Shown piece after piece: positions 36,954-45,767 of a stretch of 64,000 nt of DNA (positions are counted from its first letter, which is position 1; each line of letters starts with the position of its first letter). This stretch comes from Maribacter sp. PR1 (GTDB lineage Bacteria; Bacteroidota; Bacteroidia; Flavobacteriales; Flavobacteriaceae). The notes below the pieces were generated by a model, which ran no database searches, was not told where the DNA came from, and worked only from the letters and a program-made list of their open reading frames with translations. The stretch spans positions 1 through 64,000 of the forward strand of contig NZ_JAQPCG010000011.1 of NCBI RefSeq assembly GCF_028464145.1, read 5' to 3'. Made by a program: the position numbers and the translations under genes.

Positions 36954-37554
36954 CGTTATCCTCATAAAAAACATCCCGCACCATACTACCGTCTATATCC
37001 TCTTTGGGAGAGGGGATACCTAAAATATTGGCCATCAATTTTAAAGATGTATAGTGTTTGTAATCCCCAAATTTCCATAGATCCATGGTGTCCAAGTGAG
37101 GAACTTCCCAAGGTTTCTTTCCAAAGAGGTCCAACTTCCAGGGCAAGGAAATACCATTGATAATCATTCTGCGGGCGATGTAAGGGAAATCGAACTCCTT
37201 GCCGTTATGTGCGCAGAGCAAGTTTTTAGCTTCGCTGAAATGCCCGTTCAAGAGATTTTTGAAGTCTTTCAGGAGCTTAGCTTCATCACCATGGAAACTC
37301 GTGACCCTAAAGTTAAGCGTTTCATCTTGGTGTTTAAAGTACCCAACTGAAATACATACAATTTTTCCAAATTCGGCCCAAATACCTGCTCTGTCATAAA
37401 ATTCTTCGGCCGTAAAGTCTTCCTTTCGCTGATATCTAGATTTTTGTTCCCAAAGTTCCTGTTTAACATCATCCAGTTCTTGAAATTGTTCCTTTTCCGG
37501 AACGGTTTCAATATCAAGAAATAAGATATGTTCCAAGTTTATTTTCTGAAGCAT
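36841..37554 (-). CDS. Predicted 3'-5' exonuclease related to the PolB exonuclease domain
   Basis: The 237-residue protein belongs to the DnaQ-like fold in its PolB-exo2 branch. Catalytic residues are visible as Asp-Glu in HILFLDIETVP (Exo I), an Asp in LLCAHNGKEFDFPYIARRM (Exo II) and the Asp of RIITYCELDVVTTAQVF (Exo III). It is a stand-alone nuclease probably used in DNA repair. It forms the right border of the cassette locus, and its 3' end is duplicated 5 kb away. The gene itself is intact. Confidence 0.88.
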   Translation of the reverse strand: MLQKINLEHILFLDIETVPEKEQFQELDDVKQELWEQKSRYQRKEDFTAEEFYDRAGIWAEFGKIVCISVGYFKHQDETLNFRVTSFHGDEAKLLKDFKNLLNGHFSEAKNLLCAHNGKEFDFPYIARRMIINGISLPWKLDLFGKKPWEVPHLDTMDLWKFGDYKHYTSLKLMANILGIPSPKEDIDGSMVRDVFYEDNDLDRIITYCELDVVTTAQVFLKLRNENLLEDHRIKKV

Positions 37555-37645
37555 AGTTTTTTGAATTACTAAGGTTCAGTAATTTAACATAATTTCTTCA
37601 AATGATAAGGCCATTCGTATAGACCAAAATAGGTTATATTTAGGC

Positions 37646-38794
37646 ATGGTGATAAACATAATAAGGTTCAGGGGTAGGGTTATTTTAAAGCGCTTTAGGG
37701 TTTTCTTTGTTTTTATAGTGGTGCTCTTAACTGCTTGTAACAAGGATGAGGTGGAAAATCAATCGATAGATGAAGTTATAAATCTGACTGTGATTGGAGA
37801 GGATTTAGAGAATGTGTATCAATATGATTACAACAGCGGTACCGAAGAGGGATTCCAAACAAATTTGTCCAGTGAACTGGGAATCAGTAATAATTACCTT
37901 ACGCTTCGGCAACTTGATGACAAACTATCGTTTTTCACCCTTTCCAATGGCGCTGTCTCATTGTTCGAAAAGGATTTGGTTACATCGAGTATAACGACAT
38001 ATCCCGAGTTTTACAACAATTCCTTTGAGCGTTCATTGGTTTGGGGTTTAAGTAATGAAATTTCGGTTTATTTTGGGCTTTACAAACCATTTGGGTCTAC
38101 CAATTTAGCACTTCATATTGTTAACCTTGAGGATTTGCAAGGATTCGATATTGCCTTGGAATTTGGAATCGACCAGTTGTTCCAGCCTTTATACAGGGAC
38201 GGTACTTTGGTGTTAACGTACAGGTCAGGGAATGGGGACTACAAGATTATCCTTTTCGATACCGAAAAGGATGTTATAGCCAAAACGTTTGAATTCGGAA
38301 GTAGTAACCCCAGTATTTTAATAACGGAAGAAGGAAATTTGGCCATTTTTACACAGAATGATAATGAAAATTCTTTTTTGGAACTTTTTGACATGATTAA
38401 CCTCATACGAATTTCTAAAAATGAGTTACAGTTTGATCAACCATTTCCTACAGGGCCTATCAATGGAAAATTAAAGGATAATAAATTATTTTACGAATAT
38501 ACCTACCCACAACCTTTCAGTCTGGTTAGGGGGCCTGCGATATTCGATACTTCAACTGGGTCCAATACCGTTTTAGATTTATTGGGAATCGTTGAAAAAT
38601 TAAATAGGGAGAAGGACATGGATATCCAGCCTATCATAGGTCAATTCCTTCCTGACAAAAATCTGTTTGCTATTTCTTATGTTTTGCCCAATGGGGCTAT
38701 TAATGAACCGGGTGGTTTTCTGTTAATCTCAACGGATGGAATGCTTAGAGCCCATAAGAATTTGGAATTCGTCCCTACTTATTTTGTGGAATAA
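37646..38794 (+). CDS. Lipoprotein of unknown function
   Basis: The 382-residue protein has a long basic n-region and a lipoprotein signal with Cys31 (VVLLTACNKDE). The mature part is a series of beta strands, for example FFTLSNGAVSLFEKD, KIILFDTEKDVIAKTFEFG and GGFLLISTDGMLRAHK, and could be a beta-propeller. There is no recognised family. It is divergent from the exonuclease gene and followed by inverted repeats at 38798-38819 and 38832-38860. Confidence 0.72.
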   Translation: MVINIIRFRGRVILKRFRVFFVFIVVLLTACNKDEVENQSIDEVINLTVIGEDLENVYQYDYNSGTEEGFQTNLSSELGISNNYLTLRQLDDKLSFFTLSNGAVSLFEKDLVTSSITTYPEFYNNSFERSLVWGLSNEISVYFGLYKPFGSTNLALHIVNLEDLQGFDIALEFGIDQLFQPLYRDGTLVLTYRSGNGDYKIILFDTEKDVIAKTFEFGSSNPSILITEEGNLAIFTQNDNENSFLELFDMINLIRISKNELQFDQPFPTGPINGKLKDNKLFYEYTYPQPFSLVRGPAIFDTSTGSNTVLDLLGIVEKLNREKDMDIQPIIGQFLPDKNLFAISYVLPNGAINEPGGFLLISTDGMLRAHKNLEFVPTYFVE

Positions 38795-38797
38795 CGT

Positions 38798-38860
38798 GAA
38801 CAAACTCTTTAGTTTGTTCTCAATATTTTGAAATCTAGAATTTTATCTCTTTTCTAGATT
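38798..38860 (+). terminator. Two hairpins after the lipoprotein gene
   Basis: GAACAAACT pairs with AGTTTGTTC (38798-38819) just after the stop, and AATCTAGAA pairs with TTCTAGATT (38832-38860). Neither has a good T-run, so they may mainly stabilise the mRNA end. Confidence 0.5.
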
Positions 38861-38978
38861 ATTGGAATCATACAGGAGTTAAACTTCAAATATTCTCATT
38901 TTTTGTGAAATTTACTTTACATAATTAGACCTTGTGGTCGGTTTTGGAGCGTAATTAAAAGGTAGAATTTTAGTAATC

Positions 38979-39452
38979 TTAAAACAAACGTTGTTGTTTT
39001 ACCGGGTTCTCATGGTCCAGCAGCCATTTTTTTCGGTGCAGTCCACCTGCATAACCCGTAAGTGACCCATCGCTGCCAATTACTCTGTGGCAGGGCACTA
39101 CAATCCATAAAGGGTTTTTACCATTGGCCGCAGCAACAGCCCTTATGGCTTTTACATCGCCAAGTATTTTGCTTAAATCCAGATAGGATACTGTCTTGCC
39201 ATAGGGTATATCTTCTAGGGCTTTCCAAACCGATTTTTGGAAGTCCGTTCCCGATGGATTCAATTTAAGGTCAAACTGGGTTCTGGAGTCTTCAAAATAC
39301 TCCTTAAGTTGATATGCCGCATCTTCCAGGACGGTCGGTAATACATCGGTAAGTTCTTCATCGGTTTCCAAAACGGTTATCGAAGTAAGTCCATTTTCGT
39401 CTCCTTCCAATTTGGCTGTTCCGAGGGGTGTATGGATAAAAGCGCTCTCCAT
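38979..39452 (-). CDS. ogt: Methylated-DNA--protein-cysteine methyltransferase
   Basis: This protein removes methyl groups from O6-methylguanine onto its own cysteine. The 157-residue Ogt form has the acceptor Cys in IVVPCHRVIGSDGSLTGYAGG, the recognition helix in YGKTVSYLDLSKILGDVKAIRAVAAANGKNP and the short N-terminal RNase H-like domain. It lacks an Ada domain. Its start lies 6 bp before the end of the CBS-domain gene upstream, so both are probably one transcript. Confidence 0.94.
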   Translation of the reverse strand: MESAFIHTPLGTAKLEGDENGLTSITVLETDEELTDVLPTVLEDAAYQLKEYFEDSRTQFDLKLNPSGTDFQKSVWKALEDIPYGKTVSYLDLSKILGDVKAIRAVAAANGKNPLWIVVPCHRVIGSDGSLTGYAGGLHRKKWLLDHENPVKQQRLF

Positions 39453-39458
39453 AATTAT

Positions 39459-40598
39459 TTATTCTTCCTTTTCGGGAGTTTTCTCCTCAGGTTTTCTTTC
39501 GATAACACCGCTTTCTTTGGCCCTGTTTTCCCAATTTCTACGAGCCAAGAGCTGAAGGTCTGCAACATTATCGCTCTCGTCCATGATTTCCAGGCCTAAA
39601 AGGGTCTCTATGACATCTTCCATAGTAACCAAGCCACTGACGGAACCATATTCATCCGCAACCAAGGCGATATGTTCCCGTTTATTGACAAAGGTATCAA
39701 AGAGCTTCGGGATAGGGGTATCACGTTTGGTAAGTAGTATATCCCTTTTAATTTCCTGCAGGGGTAAATCACCATTATTATTTATGATTTCCTCATAAAC
39801 ATTGTCCTTGAGCACAAACCCGGTGATATTATCCATTTTATCTTCAAAAATGGGAATTCTGGAAAAACGTAGTTTAGGATTATCCTCAAAAAAGGACTGA
39901 ATTGTTTTGTCGGACGGTGCAATTTTCATGACTGCGCGCGGGGTCATAATATCCTTTACATGTACTTCCTCAAACCGTAATAGGTTTTTAATTATGGTCG
40001 ATTCCGATTTTTGAAAAACTCCTTCTTCATGGGCCATGTCCGTCATTGCGGTAAAGTCTTCACGACTTAAAACGCTACCGTGATGCCCTTTGCCGCCTAC
40101 GAGTTTTGTGAAAAGTTGCAATAACCATAATAAACCCGTATATCGTAGCACAAGTACCATAGTTTTTAAGGCTTTTGAGGTAAAATTCGCCAATTGCTTC
40201 CAATAAGTAGCACCAATAGTTTTTGGAATAATTTCCGATGCAACCAGTATTAGTATGGTCATAATTGTAGAAACAACGCCCACCATAAGGTCCTCCGTGA
40301 ACTCCATTCCTAAGATGGACCGTTGGGTAGTACCATATAGCTCGGCATAAGCGACTTTGGCCTGCACACCTACCAAAATTGCACCAACAGTATGGGCAAT
40401 AGTATTTAAGGTAAGGATAGCAATCAGGGGTTTATCTACATCCTTTTTTAATTCCTCCAAAGTCAAGGCATACGTTTTACCTTCCCTTTTCTTAACGTTC
40501 ACAAAAGTCGGAGTAATGCTCAATAATACAGCTTCCAATATGGAGCATAGGAAAGAAAAGAAAATAGATATAAAGGCGTAAAAAAAGAGTAATCCCAT
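39459..40598 (-). CDS. CNNM/DUF21 and CBS-domain membrane protein (hemolysin-C-like family)
   Basis: The 379-residue protein starts with a CNNM transmembrane domain of about four helices (1-180) that in relatives exports Mg2+ or Co2+. Two CBS domains follow: VKDIMTPRAVMKIAPSDKTI and REHIALVADEYGSVSGLVTMEDVIETLLG. It ends in a charged tail (EEKTPEKEE) with no CorC/HlyC C-terminal domain, shorter than many relatives. The old hemolysin name is misleading; ion transport is the likely role. It is co-transcribed with ogt. Confidence 0.88.
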   Translation of the reverse strand: MGLLFFYAFISIFFSFLCSILEAVLLSITPTFVNVKKREGKTYALTLEELKKDVDKPLIAILTLNTIAHTVGAILVGVQAKVAYAELYGTTQRSILGMEFTEDLMVGVVSTIMTILILVASEIIPKTIGATYWKQLANFTSKALKTMVLVLRYTGLLWLLQLFTKLVGGKGHHGSVLSREDFTAMTDMAHEEGVFQKSESTIIKNLLRFEEVHVKDIMTPRAVMKIAPSDKTIQSFFEDNPKLRFSRIPIFEDKMDNITGFVLKDNVYEEIINNNGDLPLQEIKRDILLTKRDTPIPKLFDTFVNKREHIALVADEYGSVSGLVTMEDVIETLLGLEIMDESDNVADLQLLARRNWENRAKESGVIERKPEEKTPEKEE

Positions 40599-40715
40599 GG
40601 ATAAATATTGAGAGCCTAAGATACCAATTATATCGTTCTATTCCATGGGGCAATTAATTTGCGATAAGAGATTTGGTAAAGGAGTTAATATTGGCTTATG
40701 ACAAGACGATTGTTC

Positions 40716-42023
40716 TTAATTAAGCGAGTGGTCCATTAATGCTTTATAAAATACCTGTTGTATTGCTGAACGTATATTAAGCTCATAGAGTTTCCTGTGT
40801 TCCCGACTGGGGTAGACCCGGTTGGATAAAAATATATATACCAAGTGGTTTTCAGGGTCAGCCCATACAAAGGTGCCGGTAAAACCACTGTGGCCAAAGC
40901 TTCCTGAACTTACTTCTGGAGCAGGATAAGCATCATTCAAATTCAAGGTGTCATTACCCAATAGGGGTTTGTCAAATCCAAGCCCTCTTCGATTATCGTT
41001 TTCGGGAAATTGGACTGTAGTAAATTCTTTGACTACGTTTTCGGGAAGGATTTGTTTGCCTTTATAATTTCCGTATTGGATATACAATTGCATGATTTTG
41101 GCTAAATCCGTAGCTGCCCCGAACAAACCTGCATTTCCGGAAATACCTCCAAGCAGGGAGGCGTTTTCATCGTGTACCCATCCTTGCGTCAAGCTATGTC
41201 TGAAAAGAGTGTCCAATTCTGTTGGCACTATCTTGTTGGGATAGTTCTTATCTGAGGGTAGAAACCCCAAAGTGTGAGCACCAATGGGTTTATAAAAATT
41301 TTCTTGTAGATATTCTACATAGGGTACTCCTGTAATGTCTTCTATTAATTGAGGGAATAGAAGGGAAGTTAATCCGGAATACCGGTAGGTTTTATCTTCC
41401 GAAACCTTAGAACGATTAATGATACGATAGATTTTTCTATTAAATCTACTTTTTACAAAAATATCGTTATAGGCTTGCTTGCTAAACTTACTACTCTTTT
41501 CTAGCCTTAAAAACCTCTTTTTATAACGACCGTTCTTTTTTAAGGTTTTGTTCAGGAAAACAATATAGGGTTGTAATCCAGCTTGATGGGCCAATATCTC
41601 CCTCAGGGTAATAGCCCGTTTGTCTTTTCTTCTTTTCCAAGGCTTCCAATAGGTACTAAAGGGAGCATCCAAGTTTAATTTTCCTTCCCCGACGAGCTTC
41701 ATGATGGCCGGTAAGGGTCCTGTGATTTTGGTGACCGAAGCTAAGTCGTATAAATCATCTAGGGCTACGGGCTGGATACTATCATAGGTATGAAATCCAA
41801 AGGCCTCATGAAAAATAATGGAATCGTTTTGTGCGACAAGCACTTGTGCACCTGGAAAGGCCTCATTTTTTATACCGATGGTTATAATAGAATCTATCTG
41901 AGTATAAACTAACAAGGAGTCGGTCCTGGGAGAGGTATTTTTAATTATTAATGAACCATCTTCTTGAGCTGTAAGTGTATTTAACAGTATTCCAAAAAAT
42001 ATGTAGATGAAAGTTTTTGGCAT
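40716..42023 (-). CDS. Secreted serine hydrolase, class C beta-lactamase family
   Basis: The 435-residue protein has a signal peptide (MPKTFIYIFFGILLNTLTAQ). The catalytic SxxK is in LASVTKITGPL, the Tyr motif in KTYRYSGLTSLLF and the third box in GSFGHSGFTGTFVW. A basic insert (about 150-200, LKKNGRYKKRFLRLEK) separates the first two. Close relatives include EstB-type esterases and proteins often found as an extra domain of N-acetylglucosaminidases. The substrate is unknown. It is one of three such hydrolases in the window. Confidence 0.87.
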   Translation of the reverse strand: MPKTFIYIFFGILLNTLTAQEDGSLIIKNTSPRTDSLLVYTQIDSIITIGIKNEAFPGAQVLVAQNDSIIFHEAFGFHTYDSIQPVALDDLYDLASVTKITGPLPAIMKLVGEGKLNLDAPFSTYWKPWKRRKDKRAITLREILAHQAGLQPYIVFLNKTLKKNGRYKKRFLRLEKSSKFSKQAYNDIFVKSRFNRKIYRIINRSKVSEDKTYRYSGLTSLLFPQLIEDITGVPYVEYLQENFYKPIGAHTLGFLPSDKNYPNKIVPTELDTLFRHSLTQGWVHDENASLLGGISGNAGLFGAATDLAKIMQLYIQYGNYKGKQILPENVVKEFTTVQFPENDNRRGLGFDKPLLGNDTLNLNDAYPAPEVSSGSFGHSGFTGTFVWADPENHLVYIFLSNRVYPSREHRKLYELNIRSAIQQVFYKALMDHSLN

Positions 42024-42087
42024 TTGAGTCCTATTTGTAATTCAAATATAAAGTTTGAGATTCATCGGATGATTGTGGTAATGATTT

Positions 42088-43047
42088 TTATTTTAGACCG
42101 TTCTGCATATTATCAATGATTTCTGATACCCTTTTCTTCAATGATTCCGGTTCCAATATCTGTGCATAATCCCCAAAAGATATGTACCATCGAGAAAAAT
42201 AATTTTGGACATCATCGACCATAAAAGTCATTTCTATCTGGTTTCCTTTTATTTTTTCGGAAACAAAACCTTGGTGATTTTTACTTGACCCTAAGTATTT
42301 GCTTACTTTTTTATCCACAAGTATTCGCACCTTTGTTTTGTTCTTGACCTCGTTCCGTTTTCGCAAGTCATCCAGTGTTTTGTGTTCCAAAACGAAGGGC
42401 TTGGAAGCACCTACAATTTTTAAAATCCTATCGGTCCTAAATTGTCTATAGTCCTTTCTTAGGTGGCAATATCCCATAACATACCAATAGTTATTTTCAT
42501 TAAAAACGCCTATAGGTTCTATAGTTCGTTCCGATGGTTTATCTACCTCCAAGGCGGTGTATCGCAAAAACACCTGTTTCTTTTCAGCGATGCTTTCAAA
42601 AAGAATTTCAAGAGCATTCGGTATATTTTCATTGAACAACTGTTGGTTTGGAAAAATTCTCACCTGTGATTCCAGGGCTTCCACCCACTTTTTTCCCCTT
42701 ACGTTGAGTACGGACTTCACTTTGTACATGGCCGTTTCGAAATAGGATCCCAGGGACTTATCCGTAAATTGTTGCATTAATTTTTCCGCAGCGACAAAGC
42801 TGCCGGCCTCCTCACGGGTAAACATGACTGGGGGAAGGCTATAGCCCTCCATGATAGAATATCCAACACCTGCTTCACTGGCAATGGGCACACCAGAAGC
42901 TTCAAGGGTTCGAATATCCCTATAGATAGTACGTTGACTCACTTGGAATCGATTTGCAAGTTCCTGGGCCTTTACAATGCGTTTGGACTGAAGCTGTATA
43001 AATATGGCAACAATCCTATCAAAACGTTTTACGGTATCCATTCCCAT
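42088..43047 (-). CDS. YafY-type HTH and WYL-domain transcriptional regulator
   Basis: The chosen start (ATG at 43045-43047, MGMDTVKRFDRIVAIFIQLQ) gives about 319 residues; the frame runs on to 43242 but the extra part is not typical. An HTH_11 domain (ELANRFQVSQRTIYRDIRTLEASGVPI) is followed by a WYL domain (KKQVFLRYTALEVDKPSERTIEPIGVF, NYWYVMGYCHLRKDYRQFRTDRI) and a C-terminal WCX extension. It is divergent from a DinB-family gene, the usual arrangement of a local regulator and its target. Confidence 0.9.
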   Translation of the reverse strand: MGMDTVKRFDRIVAIFIQLQSKRIVKAQELANRFQVSQRTIYRDIRTLEASGVPIASEAGVGYSIMEGYSLPPVMFTREEAGSFVAAEKLMQQFTDKSLGSYFETAMYKVKSVLNVRGKKWVEALESQVRIFPNQQLFNENIPNALEILFESIAEKKQVFLRYTALEVDKPSERTIEPIGVFNENNYWYVMGYCHLRKDYRQFRTDRILKIVGASKPFVLEHKTLDDLRKRNEVKNKTKVRILVDKKVSKYLGSSKNHQGFVSEKIKGNQIEMTFMVDDVQNYFSRWYISFGDYAQILEPESLKKRVSEIIDNMQNGLK

Positions 43048-43270
43048 AATAGAGCGGCCTTTGTTCCAAAGATAGGACAAGATTTTAAGGTCAAATGTCC
43101 ATTTGGTACCCATTTTAGCATTCCTTTTGGTCAAAAATAGGTCTATGGAGTGACAGCGGTATGTCAGGAGCAAGATTATTTTTAATTTCCAAAACACTAC
43201 TGACAAAGGGTTGTCATAGGGCCTCCATATCTTTGATGTCATAATCAGTAATCAATAAATAATAAATAGT
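43048..43270. promoter_or_regulatory. Divergent control region of the WYL regulator and DinB genes
   Basis: This 223-bp spacer lies between the two divergent starts if the regulator begins at 43047. No perfect -7 box or clear operator was identified by eye; the region is the expected site of control. Confidence 0.4.
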
Positions 43271-43762
43271 ATGGAAAACACCATTAAAGGAGCAACACAG
43301 GTTATTTCAATAAATCAATTATTGGAACATTGGCAAGGTCACAGAAGACTCACTCGTAAGGTTATAGCGATATTTCCCGAAGATGAACTGTTTACCTATA
43401 GTATTGGAGGTATGCGTCCCTTCGCTGATATGGTCATGGAACTTCTAGGCATTGCGGAACCGGGATTACGTGAAATTGTCACGGGGCAAACGGCTCAATT
43501 AAACGAACATTTTGACCATGGCAACAGCAAGGCAAAATTACTAGAGTCCTGGGACAGTGCCACTCAGCAACTAAAGGAGCTTTGGGCACAAATGGAGGGA
43601 ACGGACTTTCAGAAGCAAATAGTCTCTTTTGGGCAATTCCCTGGAACGGTGCAATCCGCACTTTTTTATTTTATGGACAATGAAATCCATCATCGCGGTC
43701 AAGGCTATGTATATCTACGATCTTTAGGGATTGAACCTCCCATGTTTTACGACAGAAGCTAA
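43271..43762 (+). CDS. DinB-family protein
   Basis: The 163-residue protein has the four-helix DinB/YfiT fold. Metal-binding His residues are in LEHWQGHRRLTRKVI and in the C-terminal DNEIHHRGQGYVYLRSLGI. Members are thiol S-transferases or stress proteins that use a metal ion. Divergent from a WYL regulator and only 2 bp before a 72-residue ORF, it probably forms a small stress operon. Confidence 0.88.
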   Translation: MENTIKGATQVISINQLLEHWQGHRRLTRKVIAIFPEDELFTYSIGGMRPFADMVMELLGIAEPGLREIVTGQTAQLNEHFDHGNSKAKLLESWDSATQQLKELWAQMEGTDFQKQIVSFGQFPGTVQSALFYFMDNEIHHRGQGYVYLRSLGIEPPMFYDRS

Positions 43763-43764
43763 GT

Positions 43765-43983
43765 ATGAAAACAGTATTGGTTTTTAAAACTTCGGTAAGA
43801 AAAAGGGGGAAGGTGAAATATCTTGCGCCTTATTTAAACGAATTGATAAACGACCATGGGCGATGGAACTTTGATCTGGAGGATTGCGATAATATCCTAC
43901 GTATAGAGACGCAAAAGCCCAATCCTTTGGCCATTTCAACACTCTTGACTCAACGGGGCTTTTTCTGTGAGGAATTGCATTGA
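43765..43983 (+). CDS. Small ferredoxin-fold-like protein of unknown function
   Basis: The 72-residue protein starts MKTVLVFKTSV, has a charged turn and helix (KRGKVKYLAPYLNELINDHGR), a second strand (WNFDLEDCDNILRIE) and a C-terminal helix (NPLAISTLLTQRGFFCEEL). This beta-alpha-beta-beta-alpha-beta order resembles heavy-metal-associated domains but lacks the CxxC pair. It follows the DinB gene by 2 bp and ends before a terminator hairpin. Confidence 0.68.
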   Translation: MKTVLVFKTSVRKRGKVKYLAPYLNELINDHGRWNFDLEDCDNILRIETQKPNPLAISTLLTQRGFFCEELH

Positions 43984-44000
43984 TGGGAACAAAATAAATA

Positions 44001-44033
44001 GACCTGTTTGGTATTTAAAACTAAACAGGTCTT
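44001..44033 (+). terminator. Terminator between convergent genes
   Basis: GACCTGTTT pairs with AAACAGGTC around an AT-rich loop. It lies 17 bp after the small ORF and faces the convergent serine hydrolase gene, so it may serve both. Confidence 0.75.
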
Positions 44034-44104
44034 ATACTATCATTTCCTTAACCATAAAAGGCTATGACCTAATATGGAAATGTCTGGGTTGACACAGAAA
44101 AAAG

Positions 44105-45685
44105 TCAGGGTTTAATTCTCATTTCCAACTGTTGGATTTTTGGATCAATTTCTGGATTTAAGGTAAAGAAGATGGAGATGGTGCCATGTTTACCATAAAT
44201 CTCAAAATCTCCCCGTAATTGGTTTCTGGGACGTATCTCCCCGATGGAATCGATTTCCCCGATAGTTTGTTTCAAATCGGAAATGTGTTGGGTTCGCTTT
44301 TCCAAGGAACGGTCCAAAAAGAAATTATCCGCAAATAAGGTGGTGTCCATTCCTGTTTCCCATGTTTTCAAAACGGATACCAATTGGTCTTTCTTGTTTT
44401 TAAGCATTTGGGAAGCTACTTTTTTTCGAGGCTGCAATTCCAGTTCCTCAAACAGTATTTTCGAGATTTCATCTAAGGGCAGGGGTCCGGTATAGGTTAA
44501 ATTGCCAAAGGCCATGATTCCTATACCATATTCCGGAAAAAAGGAATAGTTACTACCATAACCGGGCAGTGCCCCACCATGGGAAACCTTTATGATTCCT
44601 TTACAATCTTCCGATATTCCTAGCCCATAACCATAGCCGGAGACCCTTGCGCAGGGCTCATTATTCCAATCGGTTGCCCAAGTGGATAGGTATGGATATT
44701 GTGGCGTATGCATTTCTCGGAGGGTACTCCGTTTTACAGGCCCATTGTCTTTTTCGCTTCTGGGTGGCCATGCGGTGAGGTGAAAACTCACATATTTTGA
44801 AAAATCGGCTATCGTGGTAATCAGCCCGCCCATGGAACCGAAGACGCCATCGTGCAAAGTAGGTTCGGGCTTCCAAGTGTCATCCTCATATCGGTATCCG
44901 TGTACCAGCATATCCTCGGGTACTTTTTCATATTCCCAATAAGTATGCTCCATACCCAATGGAATTAGGATATTTTGGGTGATGTACTCCTGAAAGGTAT
45001 TTCCGGACACTTTTGCCACAATCTGACCCAACATGCCATATCCGGTATTGCTATATTCGAATTGAAAGGAAGGAACCTTGGAGAGGGAAAGTCCCTCGGC
45101 CAGCATATTTTCCAACATTTCAGTAGCATCGTTCAAATGGCGATCGCCCCAAGGGTTGTCCTCGGGAAAGCCTGCGGTCATCGTTAGAAGATTCTTTATG
45201 GTAATTGCCGGGGAATCTTGGGTAAGGTATACCAAGGTGTCCAACTGCGGAAAGTAATTTGATACAGGGTCGTCCAAATCCAGCTTGCCTTCGTCCCGCA
45301 ATTTTAAAATGGCCATGGCCGTAAAACTTTTGGTCATGCTCGCAATCCGGAAGGCTTTTGTAGGGCTGGCTTTGATTTGTGTTTCAAGGTCAATAACACC
45401 ATAACTTCCGGTAAGTATCAGTGAATCGTCCACTACAATGCCGTAGCTGATACCCGGAATATGTCTGGCTTTAGCATTGGCTTCAAAAATCTCCTGGATT
45501 TTATCCTGAGTCCCAGTAATTTTGTTGGTCCGCTGATCGTTTTCAAATTTTGGAGGGGTATAATTGCTGGAGAACCGTTGTGCTTTTTCCGTAGGGCTGG
45601 GAGTAACTTGCTCTTGGGTCTGATGTTTACAAGCACCCAGTATCACAAAACAGGACAGCGAAGCGTAGAAAAGGACATTTTTCAT
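44105..45685 (-). CDS. Lipoprotein serine hydrolase, class C beta-lactamase family
   Basis: The 526-residue protein has a lipoprotein signal (LSCFVILGACKHQ). The hydrolase domain (about 65-400) has SxxK in ASMTKSFTAM, the Tyr motif FEYSNTGYGML and the third box KVSHGGALPGYGS. A C-terminal extension (about 400-526) is a small beta domain of the kind attached to many of these esterase-like proteins. It is predicted to sit on the outer membrane. The substrate is unknown. Confidence 0.87.
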   Translation of the reverse strand: MKNVLFYASLSCFVILGACKHQTQEQVTPSPTEKAQRFSSNYTPPKFENDQRTNKITGTQDKIQEIFEANAKARHIPGISYGIVVDDSLILTGSYGVIDLETQIKASPTKAFRIASMTKSFTAMAILKLRDEGKLDLDDPVSNYFPQLDTLVYLTQDSPAITIKNLLTMTAGFPEDNPWGDRHLNDATEMLENMLAEGLSLSKVPSFQFEYSNTGYGMLGQIVAKVSGNTFQEYITQNILIPLGMEHTYWEYEKVPEDMLVHGYRYEDDTWKPEPTLHDGVFGSMGGLITTIADFSKYVSFHLTAWPPRSEKDNGPVKRSTLREMHTPQYPYLSTWATDWNNEPCARVSGYGYGLGISEDCKGIIKVSHGGALPGYGSNYSFFPEYGIGIMAFGNLTYTGPLPLDEISKILFEELELQPRKKVASQMLKNKKDQLVSVLKTWETGMDTTLFADNFFLDRSLEKRTQHISDLKQTIGEIDSIGEIRPRNQLRGDFEIYGKHGTISIFFTLNPEIDPKIQQLEMRIKP

Positions 45686-45767
45686 AAAAAGGAGGTTTGG
45701 TTCCCTCTAAAGATAATGCCTTTGGTGGAATGTTACATTGTATGCGGATGTTGTGGGCGTAGTAATT

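Noticed and set aside
42088..43242. WYL regulator starting at 43242
   Set aside because: The extra 65 residues are hydrophobic and basic, unlike the family, and would cover most of the divergent control region; the HTH begins right after the ATG at 43047.
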